A stretch of 64,000 bases of DNA, from contig CP142454.1 in assembly GCA_038049695.1 (NCBI GenBank), forward strand, positions 88,310,501-88,374,500, in the 5' to 3' direction. Origin of the DNA: Cinnamomum chago (Eukaryota; Streptophyta; Magnoliopsida; Laurales; Lauraceae). The translations under genes and the position numbers were made by a program. Positions within the stretch are counted from its first letter, which is position 1. Every line of letters begins with the position of its first letter. Positions 11,628-24,857 of the stretch are shown here, piece by piece. Under the pieces are notes generated by a model. That model was given only the letters and a program-made list of their open reading frames with translations. It was not told the origin of the DNA and did not search any database.

Positions 11628-13088
11628 AAGGGAATGTTGGGGTTTTGGATAGAAAGGGAGGTATGTAGAAGTTTCAAAAGTGGAAAAGTGGGGACAGAGG
11701 TGAGTGGTGGTTTCAAAGGTAGTTTGTATGAGATAACTGTGGAGAAAACTGAAAAGATTTAGAATCGTAACTGATGGTAAAAAACCTTTTAACTTAAAAT
11801 ATATTATAATGGTACATTAGCATGAGAAAGTAAAACATTTTAGTAATAGCATGGTCATACTAATGGGATTTCAAGACGTAATTTACTATTTTGGGACATA
11901 TATAACCGTTCCTTAACTGTTCTAGGACATTGTCTAGAAAAGGAATTTTTTTTTGTGGTTGTAGTCTATAAATGGATTTTGGAATGAATATTTTGGAACA
12001 ATTCAAAGGTGTTCTTAAATAATATTTTGGAGTAGTTTTGAAACGTTCCAAAATATTATGACTACCCCTTTTGAAATGGTTTAAAATCGTTTCAAAATCC
12101 ATTAGGAACAGTTCAAAACCATAATTAATTGTGTAGTGCGGATGAAGACTCAAAGCTTGAAATGTATCATATATTTAAGGGGGATTTTCAGAAGAATCAT
12201 AAAGTCTTCTTTTGCAAAAATAAGGCCTAATGTATACTTTTCTTTTCAAGAAATATGACTTAATATCTTGATTATTTTGAAAACAGTTTTAAAAAATTCC
12301 AAAATTCTCTTAAGTGGGTCCTTTTTAAAGCAACCAAATGACTAGCATGTGGAAAAATCTGAAGGGTATGCCACTGTGAGGTTAGTGTGGCAACTCAAGC
12401 CTACTATCAACATAAAATTATAATGCTTTGACCAAAGTCCTATAGCTGTAAAATATATCATGTGGGGTTATGGCCAAGCCGCACATATATGCTTAGGGTT
12501 AGGAGTTGAATGTTTCTGATGTGGGGCAAATGTATTCCCTTATATCGTGGCAGTTCTTTGTGGGTGATAGGCACAATGGATTTCAATTAGATCTGCCACC
12601 TTGGCTTAGGCCCACCAGTTATCACGGGTGATCTTTGATCAAGAGCATTTTGTTTTGTGGATCTGTTTCTCCTGCTAGATTCTCCTATATCTCTATGAAC
12701 CATATATGGCACCCAAATATATAGAGATTGCTTTCTCCATCAAAGCCCAAGGAAATGACGCTTTCAATTAACGCAACATGCATGATTAAGAGATTTGATT
12801 ATGATTATCACCAAAGTTAGCGATTATCGTGTCATTCAGGTTTATGGGCAAATCATGTGGAACCTATCAAGCGCCCACATTCCAAAAGAAAAATCCCATC
12901 ATTGGCCAATTTTTTAGAATGACTAAAATACCCTTGATCATTTTTAGAAAGTAGGAATTTTCCTTTTTCGCACTTCTTCTTCCTCCCGAGTTTTCCTACC
13001 CCTCCTCTTTTTAAGTTTATCGTTATACTTGTCTCTCCAACCTAGCCAATTGCTTGCTGCTCACTAGCCATTTTTGATGAGGAAGAAA
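11628..13088. other. Intergenic DNA with a partial inverted-repeat element
   Basis: Between about 11873 and 12138 there are repeated GTTCC/GGAAC-like words and a right end reading AATTGTGTAGTG, reminiscent of the CACTA-type MITEs, but no matching CACTA left end or target duplication is seen, so it is at most a decayed fragment. The rest is anonymous AT-rich DNA. Confidence 0.4.
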
Positions 13089-13880
13089 GGTTTTTTTTTT
13101 GCTAAATGGCAAATTGGAATTAAGAAGGAAGGGCAAAGCCCCCAAAGCAGAACAGAGGCAGCCAAGCTGCTACAGGGAAAAGCAGAGAAAGAAAGAAGAC
13201 CAAAGGAAAGAAAAGAGGAAGGAGAAGCCAGGATCAGTCCCGGAAAGCAAGAAAAAGAAAGGCTAAATGGGAATTCCCATAGCTACCAGGATGGGGTGGG
13301 GAGACAGCACTTTTGCAGTGAAGAGCATGCCTTTAATTCTATCCTTGAAGATCACTTTGGCTCTCTCCAAGGAGGGAGATATGGAGAGGTGCTTAGAGTT
13401 GTTCCGGAGAGACCACATAATTGAGATAGCTTGGAAGAAAATGGCTGCTGCACAGGTCCTTCCTTGGGGAGCTCCAGCTGAGAAGATAGCCTGCCAAATG
13501 GAAGAAGCAGCGAGGGTAGAAGGAGGAGAGATTCCACTACTGGAGAGCAGCCAATGCCAAAAGGAAGAAGCCATCTCACATGAGAAGAACAGGTGGAGCT
13601 CGTTCTCTTCTTCTTTGAAGCAGTTGAAGCATCTTGAGGCCAAGCTGCACCCTTTTGATTTGGCCCAGCTATCCGTTGGAGTTCTTCTGTGGAGAAGGCG
13701 CCAGCTGAAACAAGCAATTCTAGGCTGAAGGAGAGTATTCCAGACCAGGTTATGCCAAGGGACTTCAGCTGCAGTAGTCCTTATGGAGTTCCAGGCTACC
13801 TTAATGGAGAAAGCTCCTGTGGAACTCTCTGGCCATAAGAGGGAGTCAGGAACATTGCTAGCCTCTGAGGAAGAAAGGTG
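13089..13880 (-). pseudogene. 5'-truncated LINE with zf-RVT domain
   Basis: On the - strand the segment 13263-13760 reads as the end of a LINE polyprotein: NLVWNTLLQPRIACFSWRLL, then CFNCFKEEENELHLFFSCE and MWSLRNNSKH. The spacing of W, F-W-L, C-x2-C, E-H-F-C and W-R-N is that of the zf-RVT (reverse-transcriptase zinc-binding) domain at the C-terminus of plant LINE reverse transcriptases. Downstream on the - strand is an untranslated tail ending in an A run (T run at 13090-13099 on +). The polymerase core is missing: 5' truncation, the usual fate of LINE insertions. Confidence 0.8.
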
Positions 13881-16057
13881 AAGAACAATAAAGGAACAGA
13901 AGGAGAAAAAACAATGATAAGGGCATTTTCATCATTCTAAAAAATTTAAAAAATAAAAGAAAAGACGTGGTCACTGGTGGTTCAATTCATTGGAGAGGGC
14001 CTATTTAAAAGAAATTTGATTAACTTTCTTGAAATAACGTAAACATAAAACCGTATTTAAAAAAAATTTGAAGAAAATTTTAGAATGCTTTTAAAATTTT
14101 TCCTATATTATCCAATTTGGACGAGATTTTTGTTGCACCCAATTCAGATAAATGGCCTGTTCGATCTTAGGAGGGACCCAAAAATTCGTGTATGAATCCT
14201 TTTCTTGACTAGATGAATAATCGGTTCCATAGATTATTAATATCGTTTAAAATAATAATGGACTATGTTAGGGGCATCACTAACACTATAGCACATATTT
14301 CTTTTCCCGTCTTCTTCAAGAGAGCATGCACCAGCGCACATTGAGAGCGATCACCAAAACACTTGGGAAGAGGTCGTCCACACATGTGAGAAAGAGAGTC
14401 CATACATGTGGAAAGAACAACATACCCAAGAATTGATCCCTATTACAATCCGTTGACAAGTCGGGTTACCAACCAATTGAGCGACCCCTCTTGCTCACTG
14501 TAGCACTGATGTTGAAGTCTCCAGTTTTGCTGCTTGAAGGTCACAGCTTGAATTTTGGTCTGCAGCTTGAGAAGGTCACATGTCTAGTTAACTTGGAGGA
14601 TACATATTGATTTTTTAGTCGGACCTGGGGTCAGGTCCAATTTTCGGGTCCCTTACGTTACACGCACCCCATCCGGGACCCAAAAACTGTAGCAGAAGTG
14701 GACTTTAGAAACTTCCAAAATTCTGAGCCCATGGAAGTCTATTTTCAAAACTGTAGCAGCAAACTTTCAAATCACCAGAATACTTAGCCCTTGGAAGCTA
14801 GGTCTTTCAAATCATGTAGCATTTTAGACTGAAGAAATTATAGTCTTTCAAATCATGTAGCATTTTAGACTGAAGAAATTATCAAGACTTAAATCTCTTC
14901 TTCAAGTACCTGTAAGCAGAAGCAAGCTAAAGAAATTTTATTATCCTTCTTAATATGACTTAGAACTCACAAACTTAGGCTCTTGTCTAAGACACAAAAG
15001 ATATGATTATAATATCTAGGGGACACAGTTGAAACATATTGCCATTTCGAGAGCCCCACTTTTATATTAGCCCGAGCTTGGGCCCGGGCTTCGATATTAA
15101 TGGGCCAATTTGTGTGCCTACTGCCTGGACATAATAGCTAGATGGGCCAGGGCTTAAAATCTCATCAGGCTTGAGCTCTGGCTAAGGCCTTACATAAATA
15201 AACGGGCATGGACACAGGCTCAAGTTACTCCAACCTAATCTCAACCCATAGCCACCTTCAAGTTCAACCTAATTCAAGAGAAGGAATCGATATGACCAAG
15301 TCTACTTTGACCTATTTGCAGTTAATTAACCAAAGGCCCAGTTCAACATAAGGTTTGAGGAAAAAACATTCAAAAGTGAAATATATTTTTCCTTGTTTGT
15401 ATCTTATATTTTAGGAAGAAAAGTAATTTTCCTCACTACTTTCACTAAAGTAAGAGAGAGCGGAGAAAGCACCGTTTCCTCCAATAAAATTGACATTTAA
15501 CTACCAGTTAGTTTTCTTATGAATAAAATATTTTTTAACGGCACATTTGTGTGGCCACATTTCCATGGAAAATGCATGGAAAATCTAGCTGGTTTTCTGT
15601 AGTATAAAGTTCTCATTTTTTATGCGGCCACTTTCTGTGAGAAAAAGTGTAAAAATGTTCAATTAATTTTTTCCCAATGATTTTCTCGAAAAGCCTTTCC
15701 TATGGTTGGGTGGGGATCAGTATTATTTTTCCATGGATGTACACAAAGTGCCCTAAAATGATTATCACTTACAAATCTTTCTCCATTCAAATTCAAACAC
15801 AACAATAAATCACCAAGAAGAGTAGTTCTATATAAGGTGATTTCCCACACTTGTCGTCTTCTCATTTCTCCATCCATCAGGGATTCTCCCCCGTCAATTT
15901 CTTGTATTCAATTAGGCCTAAGAGTTTCATTGGAGTATAAATATTAAATCAAAGAACAATTCTTCCTAGGCTGATGGACTGGACCTTATTCCCTAAATCT
16001 AGGGTTTAAATCTGACCTCGACATTTTACGATGGGGATTCACATCAAAGCCCTTCCA
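13881..16057. other. Intergenic DNA
   Basis: No gene recognised. Around 15060-15230 there are repeated GGGCC, GCCCGGGC and AGGCTTGAGC words, similar in style to a stretch at 25800-26060 in the second GLR intron; this may be a dispersed repeat, but I cannot fix its ends. Confidence 0.45.
14802..14883. repeat. 41-bp tandem duplication
   Basis: Two consecutive copies of a 41-base unit starting GTCTTTCAAATCATGTAGCA (14802-14842 and 14843-14883), almost identical. A shorter related start, CTTTCAAATCACC, lies just upstream at 14764. Probably a local slippage or repair duplication. Confidence 0.85.
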
Positions 16058-16290
16058 TCAGTTTTTCTTTTTATTTGGTACCTCAGCCAAAAGGGGCAGG
16101 GGCCCAAGAGAGACCCCCTTACACACACAACCCCCCGAAAGACAGCCCACTATAGTGGAAAAGCAGCCCGCACTAGCAAGAAGAAAGCCCACAGAAGTAG
16201 GAAGGGAGCCCGCATACACGGGAAAAAGAGGCATACCAGAGGTACAGACCCTGGGCATCCAAGTGAGAATTGTCACTCTTTACCACTCAA
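16058..16290 (-). mobile_element. Possible LINE 3'-tail fragment
   Basis: A T-rich start followed by GGTACCTCAGCCAAAAGGGG and a purine-rich tract with AGCCC repeats resembles the tails at 4351 and 13089, but the key words are weaker and no coding part is present. Confidence 0.3.
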
Positions 16291-19038
16291 GTAAGGAGTT
16301 GTTCTCGCCCTTCCTTCAGTTTTGGCATCAACACTGCAACCTAAGGTTGAAAACTGAATTAAGCATTGAGCTAATACACAATCGGTGAAACCGATTTCAA
16401 CACATTGATTAAACGGGTTGAAAATCAAAATTCTAACCCTTGATTAATAGGTAGAGTTGGATTTGGTTTGGTGGTTCATAGTGCAATTAGCAAGGTTCAA
16501 GTCTAAGCAAGGAAAAATACAATTAACACGAATGTGATCCACTTATTAATTGGATTGTAGAGTTCACCCGAACCCTGAATTACCACTACAACAAAAATCA
16601 TTTTTCGCGGCAAATATTCCGCGACGTTTTGAAATTTTTTTCGATGAAATTATTTATTTGGCGACGAATTTTTTTCGTCGGTAAATCATTTACACCATCT
16701 TTTATTAAAAAAAATTTGCGACAAAAATATGTCGTTGCAGAATCCCTTAAAAATAATTCACCACGAAATTATTTCGTCGCGGAATGCATAAAATTTGGGG
16801 CGAGCGATCTAGGTTGGCGGTTCATTTTCGAGAACTATTGGGTGACGAAATGAAAAAACATAACACCCACGTACGCAGACCTCGTCCATTTCTCTCACAC
16901 CGGAACCAAGAAGCAGCACCATCACCTCCTCTCCCTTTCGATCTCGGCCCTCTCTCTCTCCATCTCGCAACCCCCTGCGCAGACCCATCTTAGAGGCAGC
17001 CCCCCTCTCCAGTCTCTCTGCTCTTCATCTCTCTCACGCCCGCGGACCGTCACCCCTTCTTCCTCCATGCGCAGACCGCACCACCACCAGCAGCAGCGCA
17101 GAGCCCAATCATCTCTCCCTCTTCTCCCTCCATGCGCAGAACTCATCCCATTCACAGGTAAGAGCCTCTCTCCCTCCTCTCTCCATCACCATCGCATCCC
17201 TCAGCACTTCCCCTGCACGCCAGCGCACCCTCTCCTCTCATAGAAATCTCCAGATCTCCAAGAAGGATATCTGTTTTTTTTTTATATAATTATTCTGGGT
17301 TTTTCTTTTTGTTGTTTTTGTGGGGTTTTGGATCTGGTTTTTTTTTTTAGGATGAAAGATTGGATTTGGGGGGGTGTTTCTGTGGGTCGGTTCTACTATT
17401 TGTGGGGTTTTGAGGAAAAGGAGTTTGAGTTTTTGTGTATTGGGGATTTGATTTTATTAGAAGATCTGAGTTGGGGTGGTGTGTTTTACGATCGACATCG
17501 GAGAAGAAGAAGCAGAAGCTAGAGCAGCGAGCAGCGGTAAGACCTACTTCGCTGCATTTTTCGATCTTCGCTCTTCGATTTCGATCTTCGATCTTTGAGA
17601 TCTCTCTTCCCCAAAATCCTAATCTTTGTTTGGAGCTTCTAGCAGCTTTGAGGTTTTAGATCTGGTCGATATCGGAGAAGAAGAAGAAGGAGGTCAGACC
17701 TACTTCCCTGCAGTTTTTGATCTTCGACGATCTGCTTAATTTAGGTCACTGTTTGAAATTCTGGAATTATTTCATTTGTATTGGCTATGTGTTCAATTTC
17801 TGAAATTGTTTAAGGATGAGTTTGTGATATGGGTATGGAAACCATCATTATCCGCAAAATAACAGGGAATTAGCACTATCTGTTTGTTTCTGTCTCTTTT
17901 GATCTGTTTAGGAAGAAAGTCATTTTCTGTAGATTATGGAGATCTATTTGGTGTGTATTGTAGTGGCATTTTGTTATTTGTGTTGATTTGTATTAAAGAT
18001 GCATCTTCTTATGATGTTTCCTTTTTTTTTTTCCTCCAATCGTCATGTTCATGTAACTTCATTTGTTCCTCATAAAGATTGGATTTCTCCCTTCTAATGG
18101 AGCTCTTGTAGGAAAGAAACCCTGATGCCTAGATATTCCTGGCTTTGGCAATGAAGAAACTGGAAAAATTTCAAAGGGATATTTACAGGAAGGGAGAAGA
18201 AAAGGCATGTATGTTATTAATTGGCTAGAGAATTGAAGCCAAAGGGGGGAGGAGTGGGAATAACAAGGAATAGGGGCATAAATTGGCATTAGTTAAGTAG
18301 GTGGGGTGGGGATTTGGAGAGGAGGAGGATACCTTTTGGAGAACAACAATTAGCTGAAAATATCAGGTAATCAGGAGGGGTTGAAAAGTGGGGAATGTCT
18401 AAATCAAACAGAAAGACACAACACAAATACAGATTCTTGGAGACCCCTGCTTCGCTAGTTGATCATAAGCCATATTCAACACAGTACCCTTCGAGTCTCT
18501 TTTGAAAAATTTAAACTTGTTCTACTTAATGTTGTGTAAACTTGTTCTACTTAATGTTGTGTGGAAGAAGCTCCTCTTGTTACCTTTTGTCATTGGCATT
18601 GAGTACAGTGTTTGATAGAGATTCATTGCTATTTTAGCCTTATACCTTATTTGGGGTAGGCTCAATGGATTCTAGTGACAATTCAGAGGCTTGATTGCAA
18701 CACATTGACAATTCCCAAGTTCATTGCACAAGCAGCTTATAATTTTGACAATTGTCTTCTTCTTCTTTCCAGTTTTAGAGGGTCCAAGAGAAGTGACAAC
18801 GATAGTTTTGCAGTCTTCAACTGGCTTGGAAGGTTAATACCTTTCTCCCAAATGTTGAAATGTTAATGGAATTTGATTGCATGCTTACTTTCCTATTTTT
18901 CCTTTCCTTATCTGAGCCTGGCAAGAAAATTATACACATTTTGATTGAACATGCTTATTTTAAGAGCAAAATTTTCCTGTTCATGTATTTCTTCTTTGTA
19001 TGCACTGAATGATTCTAATGTAATATTTTTGCTGCTAG

Positions 19039-19283
19039 TAAGCTTTCACCTAAAAAGTGGGGTCTTTCTAAAGGCTCTAGAGCTGTCTTAGTTGCTTTTC
19101 ATGGAGGAGTTTCTTTTCTACTCTCTCAGGGAATAGATATAAGATCTAATGTAGCTGCCATATTGGGGCTCACATGGCTAGACTCAATTTTACTTGGTGG
19201 TAGCTGTCTGGCTCAGATCTCATGTCTTTGGCCTCCTCATAAGCGTCGGATTCTTGTTCATGAAGCAGGGCATCTGTTGACTG
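19039..19283 (+). pseudogene. Captured exon of a VIR3/FtsH-like inactive metalloprotease family protein
   Basis: A 245-nt exon bounded by AG (19037-19038) and GT (19284-19285) reads KLSPKKWGLSKGSRA, then GIDIRSNVAAILGLTWLDS, LLGGSCLAQISCLWPPHKRR and ILVHEAGHLLTG. The HEAGH zinc motif with the preceding W-PP-KRR-LVHEAGHLL block is typical of the plant chloroplast membrane FtsH-like proteins of the Arabidopsis VIRESCENT3 (At1g56180) type. The exon is open throughout and spliceable, but flanking conserved exons were not found, so it is a fragment carried inside CACTA-E. An exon-like piece at about 18772-18831 (RGSKRSDNDSFAVFNWLGR) lies upstream in the same sense and could come from the same gene. 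Confidence 0.75.
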
Positions 19284-21429
19284 GTAATTCTTTTTATAGT
19301 AAAAAGAATGTGGATTTTTTTTATTTTATACTAGAAATGGTGTCTGGGGAATTGCAATTTAATTTTAAGAAGGCATTTTATTTTAATTTTGCTCACTGCC
19401 CCGACCCTCATGTCTTGATTCTGTAAACATGGGTCCCATGCTTCAGTGATACAAACTGTTGATCCCATTAATCAAGCTGTGGACACAGTGTAAGACCTGT
19501 CGCATGAATAATCCAGAATTGAAGATATTAAAAGTCCAATATTTGGCTGTCCTATGTTGAACTTGGGCTTGGATTTCCAAATGAGATTGTTGTTTGAATC
19601 CAGACTACCATCAGGAAGCCCATGATATCATAGGTGCTGATGATTGGAACATGGTTCTCACTTTTACTTTCCTAAGGCCTGAGGATTCCCCCATCGGCTC
19701 ATGAATATCCTCTGTACTTCATCAAGGATTCAAGGTTGAATTATTTCCAAACACAATCTTGTAAGATTGTCTTGTCTAAGGTACCTGCCAAATGATACAT
19801 TGAACTTGCATGTGTGTGTTGGGCATTGTTGTTCTGATTCCATCCTTGTGTGATATCTCTTTGGCTGGCATGAGGATATACAAGAGTCTTTTCAACTTTG
19901 CAATGTTGTTGTAGTACAAGTAATCACTGATAAGCTGGCAGTTGTGATGCTGGTTGGAAGGGTGTTGCGGGGTAAAGGATTGAATTTTGTTTTCTAAGAA
20001 GTTACGGCTCTTTCGGATGGTACAGAGAACTCTGCAACCTGAATGCTTGGAAGTGAGGCACATACATTTATGCTAACTGGGAAAACATGAGCATGAGCAT
20101 GGGATCCAAGGTTGGGAATGGTGGCCATGTAATGGCAGGATTAATGGTCAGGTTCTTAGGTTTTGGTTTCACCTAACTAGAATTTACATATCAGGATTTT
20201 AAGGCCACCTTTGTGTGAACAGGGGATTTTGCGCTTGTAGAGTTTCACTTTTGCAATATAGATGAATTACTTTTTCTTACCTCTCTTGGGTGCATTTGTA
20301 TGATGAGAGGATTATGAGATAAAGAGGAAATTGTTCTAATTTTTAATGTAGCCCACTCTTCCGTTGTTTAGTGCTCTTTGTAGAAAAAAGAGAAAAAATG
20401 AATTGATTTTTTTTTATTGGTATGAACTGATTTCCTTCCGATAGAGTGGATTTTGATTTCTTATAGGAGGGGTAGGAACTCCCATAGAAATAGAAATCGG
20501 CATAGAGCAGAATCCTCACCTTGCATGAACAAATCCTAAGAGTAAATCAAAGTCTTCTCTGTCATGCATGGAAAGTAAAAAAAAAAAAAAAAAACTCTCT
20601 TATCTATGCAAAAAAATGTCAAACCAAGCAACTAAAAAGCAAGCTGAGGAAAAAATTGAGTGATTTTCCTCTCAATTGAAAGACTCCTCTTTTTACAAAA
20701 CCCAGCAATTCAAGCTCTGCTTAAGGGCTTACAATATCATACTATCTTTACAAATCTAGGTTAAGATGCAATTTATCAAGGGGTTATAATTGTTGGGACT
20801 GGAAACAGTGCAGAGAACTGATTTCAAACAGGACACGGCATGGCCGAACTTGGATGAAACTGTGTGATAATTTTGTGGGCTATTTGAACTAGTTACCTTT
20901 TATTCTGTGTAAAATGGGTCGGTAGAGAGGCCATCATTTTCTCTGTGAGTTCTGTTATTAGATCAGAGTAAACTCTCTTGAGGCTTTTTTTTATTTATTT
21001 TTATGTTGTGTTGTTTGGTGTTTGGATTTCTGGGTTCTTCTTACTTTGTGGGCATTGCATCAGTATAACTTCCATTTTACCATGGACATCACGTACTCAT
21101 ATTAACTATTAGGATAGTGATTTAGGTTTGTGATCTTGAATCAAATTGTTTTGCTTCAAGTTCACTTTTATTTTTTAATTTTCCCAGGCTTTTATTTTGT
21201 CTCACTTACTTTGCTTTTGATTCCCATGTTTAATTCCTAACAATTTTTTTTTTTGGTACCACAGGTTGGGACTGGAGATCAATGTAATACAGGCCAATTG
21301 CTTGAACATCTTTTTGTTTTTCATAAGAATATTGTACTTACACTATTTTCGATGCTACATTTCTACTTGAATTAGTAACGATGACGTGGCTAAACTTGTG
21401 GGTTGGATTTAATAGTTATATGTTTCCTA

Positions 21430-21640
21430 ATATGTTGAAGGAGCAGGTTTTGTACATTTTTTATTAGTTAAATGAGCAGACTTTATTATACATTTTATTT
21501 GAGTTGAATGAGTTGGTTTTATTGTACATTTTGTTTTAGTTGAATGGACATGTTTTATTGTACATTTTATTTTTGTTGAATGGGAAGGTTTTATTATACA
21601 TCTTATTTTAGTTGAATGAGCAGGTTTTATTATATTTAGC
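21430..21640 (+). repeat. About 36-bp tandem repeat, 5-6 copies
   Basis: Degenerate units around GGTTTTATTGTACATTTTAT followed by TAGTTGAATGAGCA recur near 21446, 21480, 21516, 21551, 21588 and 21623. It lies inside CACTA-E just before the right subterminal region. The apparent reading frame on the - strand is a by-product of the repeat. Confidence 0.8.
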
Positions 21641-21689
21641 ATAAAGGAGGTTTTTGAGGTGGCATGCAGTTATTTATAAAATAAATATA

Positions 21690-22379
21690 TTATTTTTAGC
21701 GACGAATTTTATTTGTCGCCTAATAGGAATAAATATATCTTTGCATATTATTCCCGACGTATGTAATTTGTCGCCTAAGAGAAATTGTGGCAATGTTAAA
21801 TATCGGGCGGCGAATTAAAGTGGTCGCCTAATGTCTATAAACTATGTGCGACGAAACTAATTCGTCGCCTATTATAACTTATGGCAATTCATGCACTATT
21901 TGGCGACAATATAGTTTTGTTGGTAAAAAGCTATAATTCAGCGACGACTCCATTTTGTTGCCAAATTCCTTTTTCACCATTTCTTAACCATTTTCTCGCA
22001 ATGAATTATGGACATTTGGCGACAAAAAATATCATTTTTGCCGACATAACGTGTTGTCGTAGAAAATTGATATTTGACGACGATAATGTGTTGTTGCAGA
22101 AAATCATTTTAGCGACGATAATGTGTTGTCGTAGAAAATTGATATTTAGCGACGATAATGTGTTGTCGCAGAAAATCATTTTTGCCGACATAATGTGTTG
22201 TCGCAGAAAATTGATATTTAGCAACGATTAATTGTGATCGTCGGCAAAAAAATTCACCGACGCCTAATGGGCGACGAACTGGCGACAAAAATGGTTTCGT
22301 TGCCGAATATATTTTGCGACGATTTTTTGATTTTCTGCGACAAATATTTGCGTCGCGAAAAATGATTTTTGTTATAGTG
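21690..22379. repeat. Subterminal repeat region of CACTA-E
   Basis: Dozens of TTCGTCGC/GCGACGAA-type words in both orientations, including near-tandem units built on GCGACGATAATGTGTTGTCG between 22020 and 22230. The matching left region is 16584-16870. In En/Spm-type elements such short subterminal repeats bind the accessory transposase protein; that role here is inferred by analogy. Confidence 0.8.
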
Positions 22380-24857
22380 TACTGGTTTACGCTGAATTAA
22401 CAAATCAGGTCACAAACTTCCAGCCAAACTTCGGACTACATTATATAAACTAATTGTGAAATTTTCACATTAGCTAGGGGCCTCCTGCACATGGACAGTG
22501 CGGGATTTCAATTCTTACCTTCTATAAAAGTAGTGCCCCTGCATTAAAGGCTCCGATCCAAAATTGCTCTAAGTTAATCAATTTGCACTCCCATTCACAT
22601 GCATGAATTAAAAAAAAAAAATCGCACTTTCAATGAAAACCACCCGATGACCATAAACCCTGGTACTAGCTGCTGAGTTTTACATGGTAAACCCAATGCA
22701 GTCTACTTGCATGGGTAGATTTTCCTTGTGAAGAAGGGGAAAAAGAACTGACTTTCTTTAATAGAAAGGACTTTGATTTCTTAGGAGGGGTAGGATTAAT
22801 GCGGAATTCCTCTCTCGTGAAAATATGAATGTTCTGGGTGCAAAGTCCTCTCCTTGCACAAAGAAGTCCTTAGTTATCTGAAAATAACATTTTACGAGTT
22901 CTAATTACCTTGAGAATTTTAGTCGTATTTTATTTTGCCAAGTTAGAGATAAAAGAGTTACTGGTACTTTAGATTCACAAGTACACTGAAATGATGTAGA
23001 ATCACTCCAATGGGCTCCACGAAATCCGTCTTCCAGAAAATGAATTCGCAACTGCGAGGAAAATGCTCTCTCTCTGATCTCTCTCTCTCTCTGAATGAAT
23101 GAATGAATTCTCAGTGAAGGATATTCCTTTCGGGAACCAAGTTAGTTCATCAGAGACTTCCTTGTCTGGTAGAAATTCTCATTTAAGATTCAATTTTCCA
23201 CGATTCTCTCTAGATATGACGGGTCGGTCGGTGCTCTTGAAAATTTCGGAGAAAATATCTTTACAGCGGCTTGGCTTTAAAATCCCTTTAACTACAAAAT
23301 TAACATCATTCCATATTTGTGATGATTTTGACTTTTCATAGGTTAAAACAATTCTTCCTAGCTCAGCAGTGGTACATTTTCACATTTGTGGTGTTACATT
23401 GACGATTCATGGAGGAAAAAAAATCAGTTTATAGTGTAAAAATATAAAAGTGGTCAATAAATATGGACACAATTCTCTTGCCAGAATAATTGTCTCCTCC
23501 ATGAACACAAACGAATAGGAGATCTAATTTTATGAATGGGTGATACTTAATTAGAAATTCACATCTCTGTGCATCAAAGCTTGTTCATAATCAAAAGGTT
23601 AGTTTTTTGAATGTTTCACTATATATAAAAACTCTGCTAAGTTACATTTAATGTCCTTATATGGAAAAGTTGATCGTGAGAGGAGCCACAACTTACTTTT
23701 AGAGCCATTGTGTATCTGCTCTAGCTGCACATATGAAATACACTAGTATGCTTTGACAAATCATTATTTTCACGGGTAAATAGATACATCCAATGGTTTT
23801 AGATGTTTTGGACATTTCTTTTACAAGATTTCAAAATCTGTGAATATTTAACCTATATAACTATACATCTTAATGCTTAATGTTAATATTAGAATATTGA
23901 ATGGTTCGAATAATGAATTAGAAGCCCACAAAAGTGAAGAAAATCAGAGCTATGAGTTGAGACTTTTACACAAAATACTCAAAAGCTACAAAGTTTAAGA
24001 TAATTAAGCTTTAAGGTCTTAGGGTTTATTAGTTCAATAAACTAACTATGTTTTTTGGATTACAAATATGGGAAGCATGAAATTGAATAAATAAAGTTGG
24101 TTGATGGGGCCCATAAAGAAAATCAACATGTAAGATTGTATTAGCACCTTTTTGCAAGAAGGCATTAATCATATCACTTTCACTATTATAAAGCGGTGAG
24201 GATTTTGGCGTGCAATGACCTTGTTTACACACTATTTTTATACCTTTTTTACACCTTATAGACTAAATTTTAAGAATAAATAATCATTAAACGAGTGAAA
24301 CAACATAGTGAGGATTACCGACGACTAAAAAGCCAAGCTGCTCAAATTAAATGTCTTTCTAGTTTATCGGATATCTCCAAATCTAAATCCAATAAGAGTC
24401 GATTGATCCCTTTTACAAAAAAGAAAAAGGAAAAAAGAAAAAGTTGGTCCCACCACAAAATTAACCATTTCATTGAAATTGTGGAGCTAGCATGACCTAT
24501 ATTTTAGAATTCCGGACTCATTCCATTTACTGTTTGGAATCTAAGAAGGGGTATTTTGAATGTCTTGGGGAAAAAAAAAAAAAGGAAGAAACATATTAGG
24601 CTCATATTGACGAGAGGGAAGTGGCCCAAGTGGGACGAAAGTGCATATTTTCGTATCGCCCTTTCCGCTGACTTTTGTTTTGTCTTATATCTAACTATTT
24701 TATCTCTCCTTTCTTATAAGAAGAGGAGGAAGAAGAAGATTATGATGATGAGAATCCAAACAACAAGAAGGGAAACAAGAAGCTAGAGTAATAGCAGTAG
24801 TGAAAGAAGAAGAGAAGGAGGAGGCAGAATCTCATCTCACAGAAGTAGGAACAGAAA
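22380..24857. other. Intergenic DNA and GLR upstream region
   Basis: No gene supported. A TC tract lies at about 23067-23091 and a block around 22760-22870 resembles one at 20450-20560 (GACTTTGATTTCTTA plus AGGAGGGGTAGGA), perhaps a small MITE family. 24700-24857 is purine-rich (GAAGAAGAGG) and is probably the GLR leader. Confidence 0.45.

Larger units (their letters stand above)
16584..22379 (+). mobile_element. CACTA-E: complete non-autonomous CACTA element with host-gene cargo
   Basis: Left end CACTACAACAAAAATCATTT and right end AAATGATTTTTGTTATAGTG are inverted repeats; the right end carries one change (CACTATAAC instead of CACTACAAC). Target duplication TAC at 16581-16583 and 22380-22382. 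Both ends are full of GCGACGAA/TTCGTCGC words, the kind of subterminal short repeat that CACTA transposases bind. After the left end comes a CT-rich, leader-like stretch (16900-17240) with donor-like CAG/GTAAG sites. The interior carries an exon of a host FtsH-like gene (19039-19283). No transposase frame is visible, so mobilisation would need a partner in trans. Confidence 0.9.
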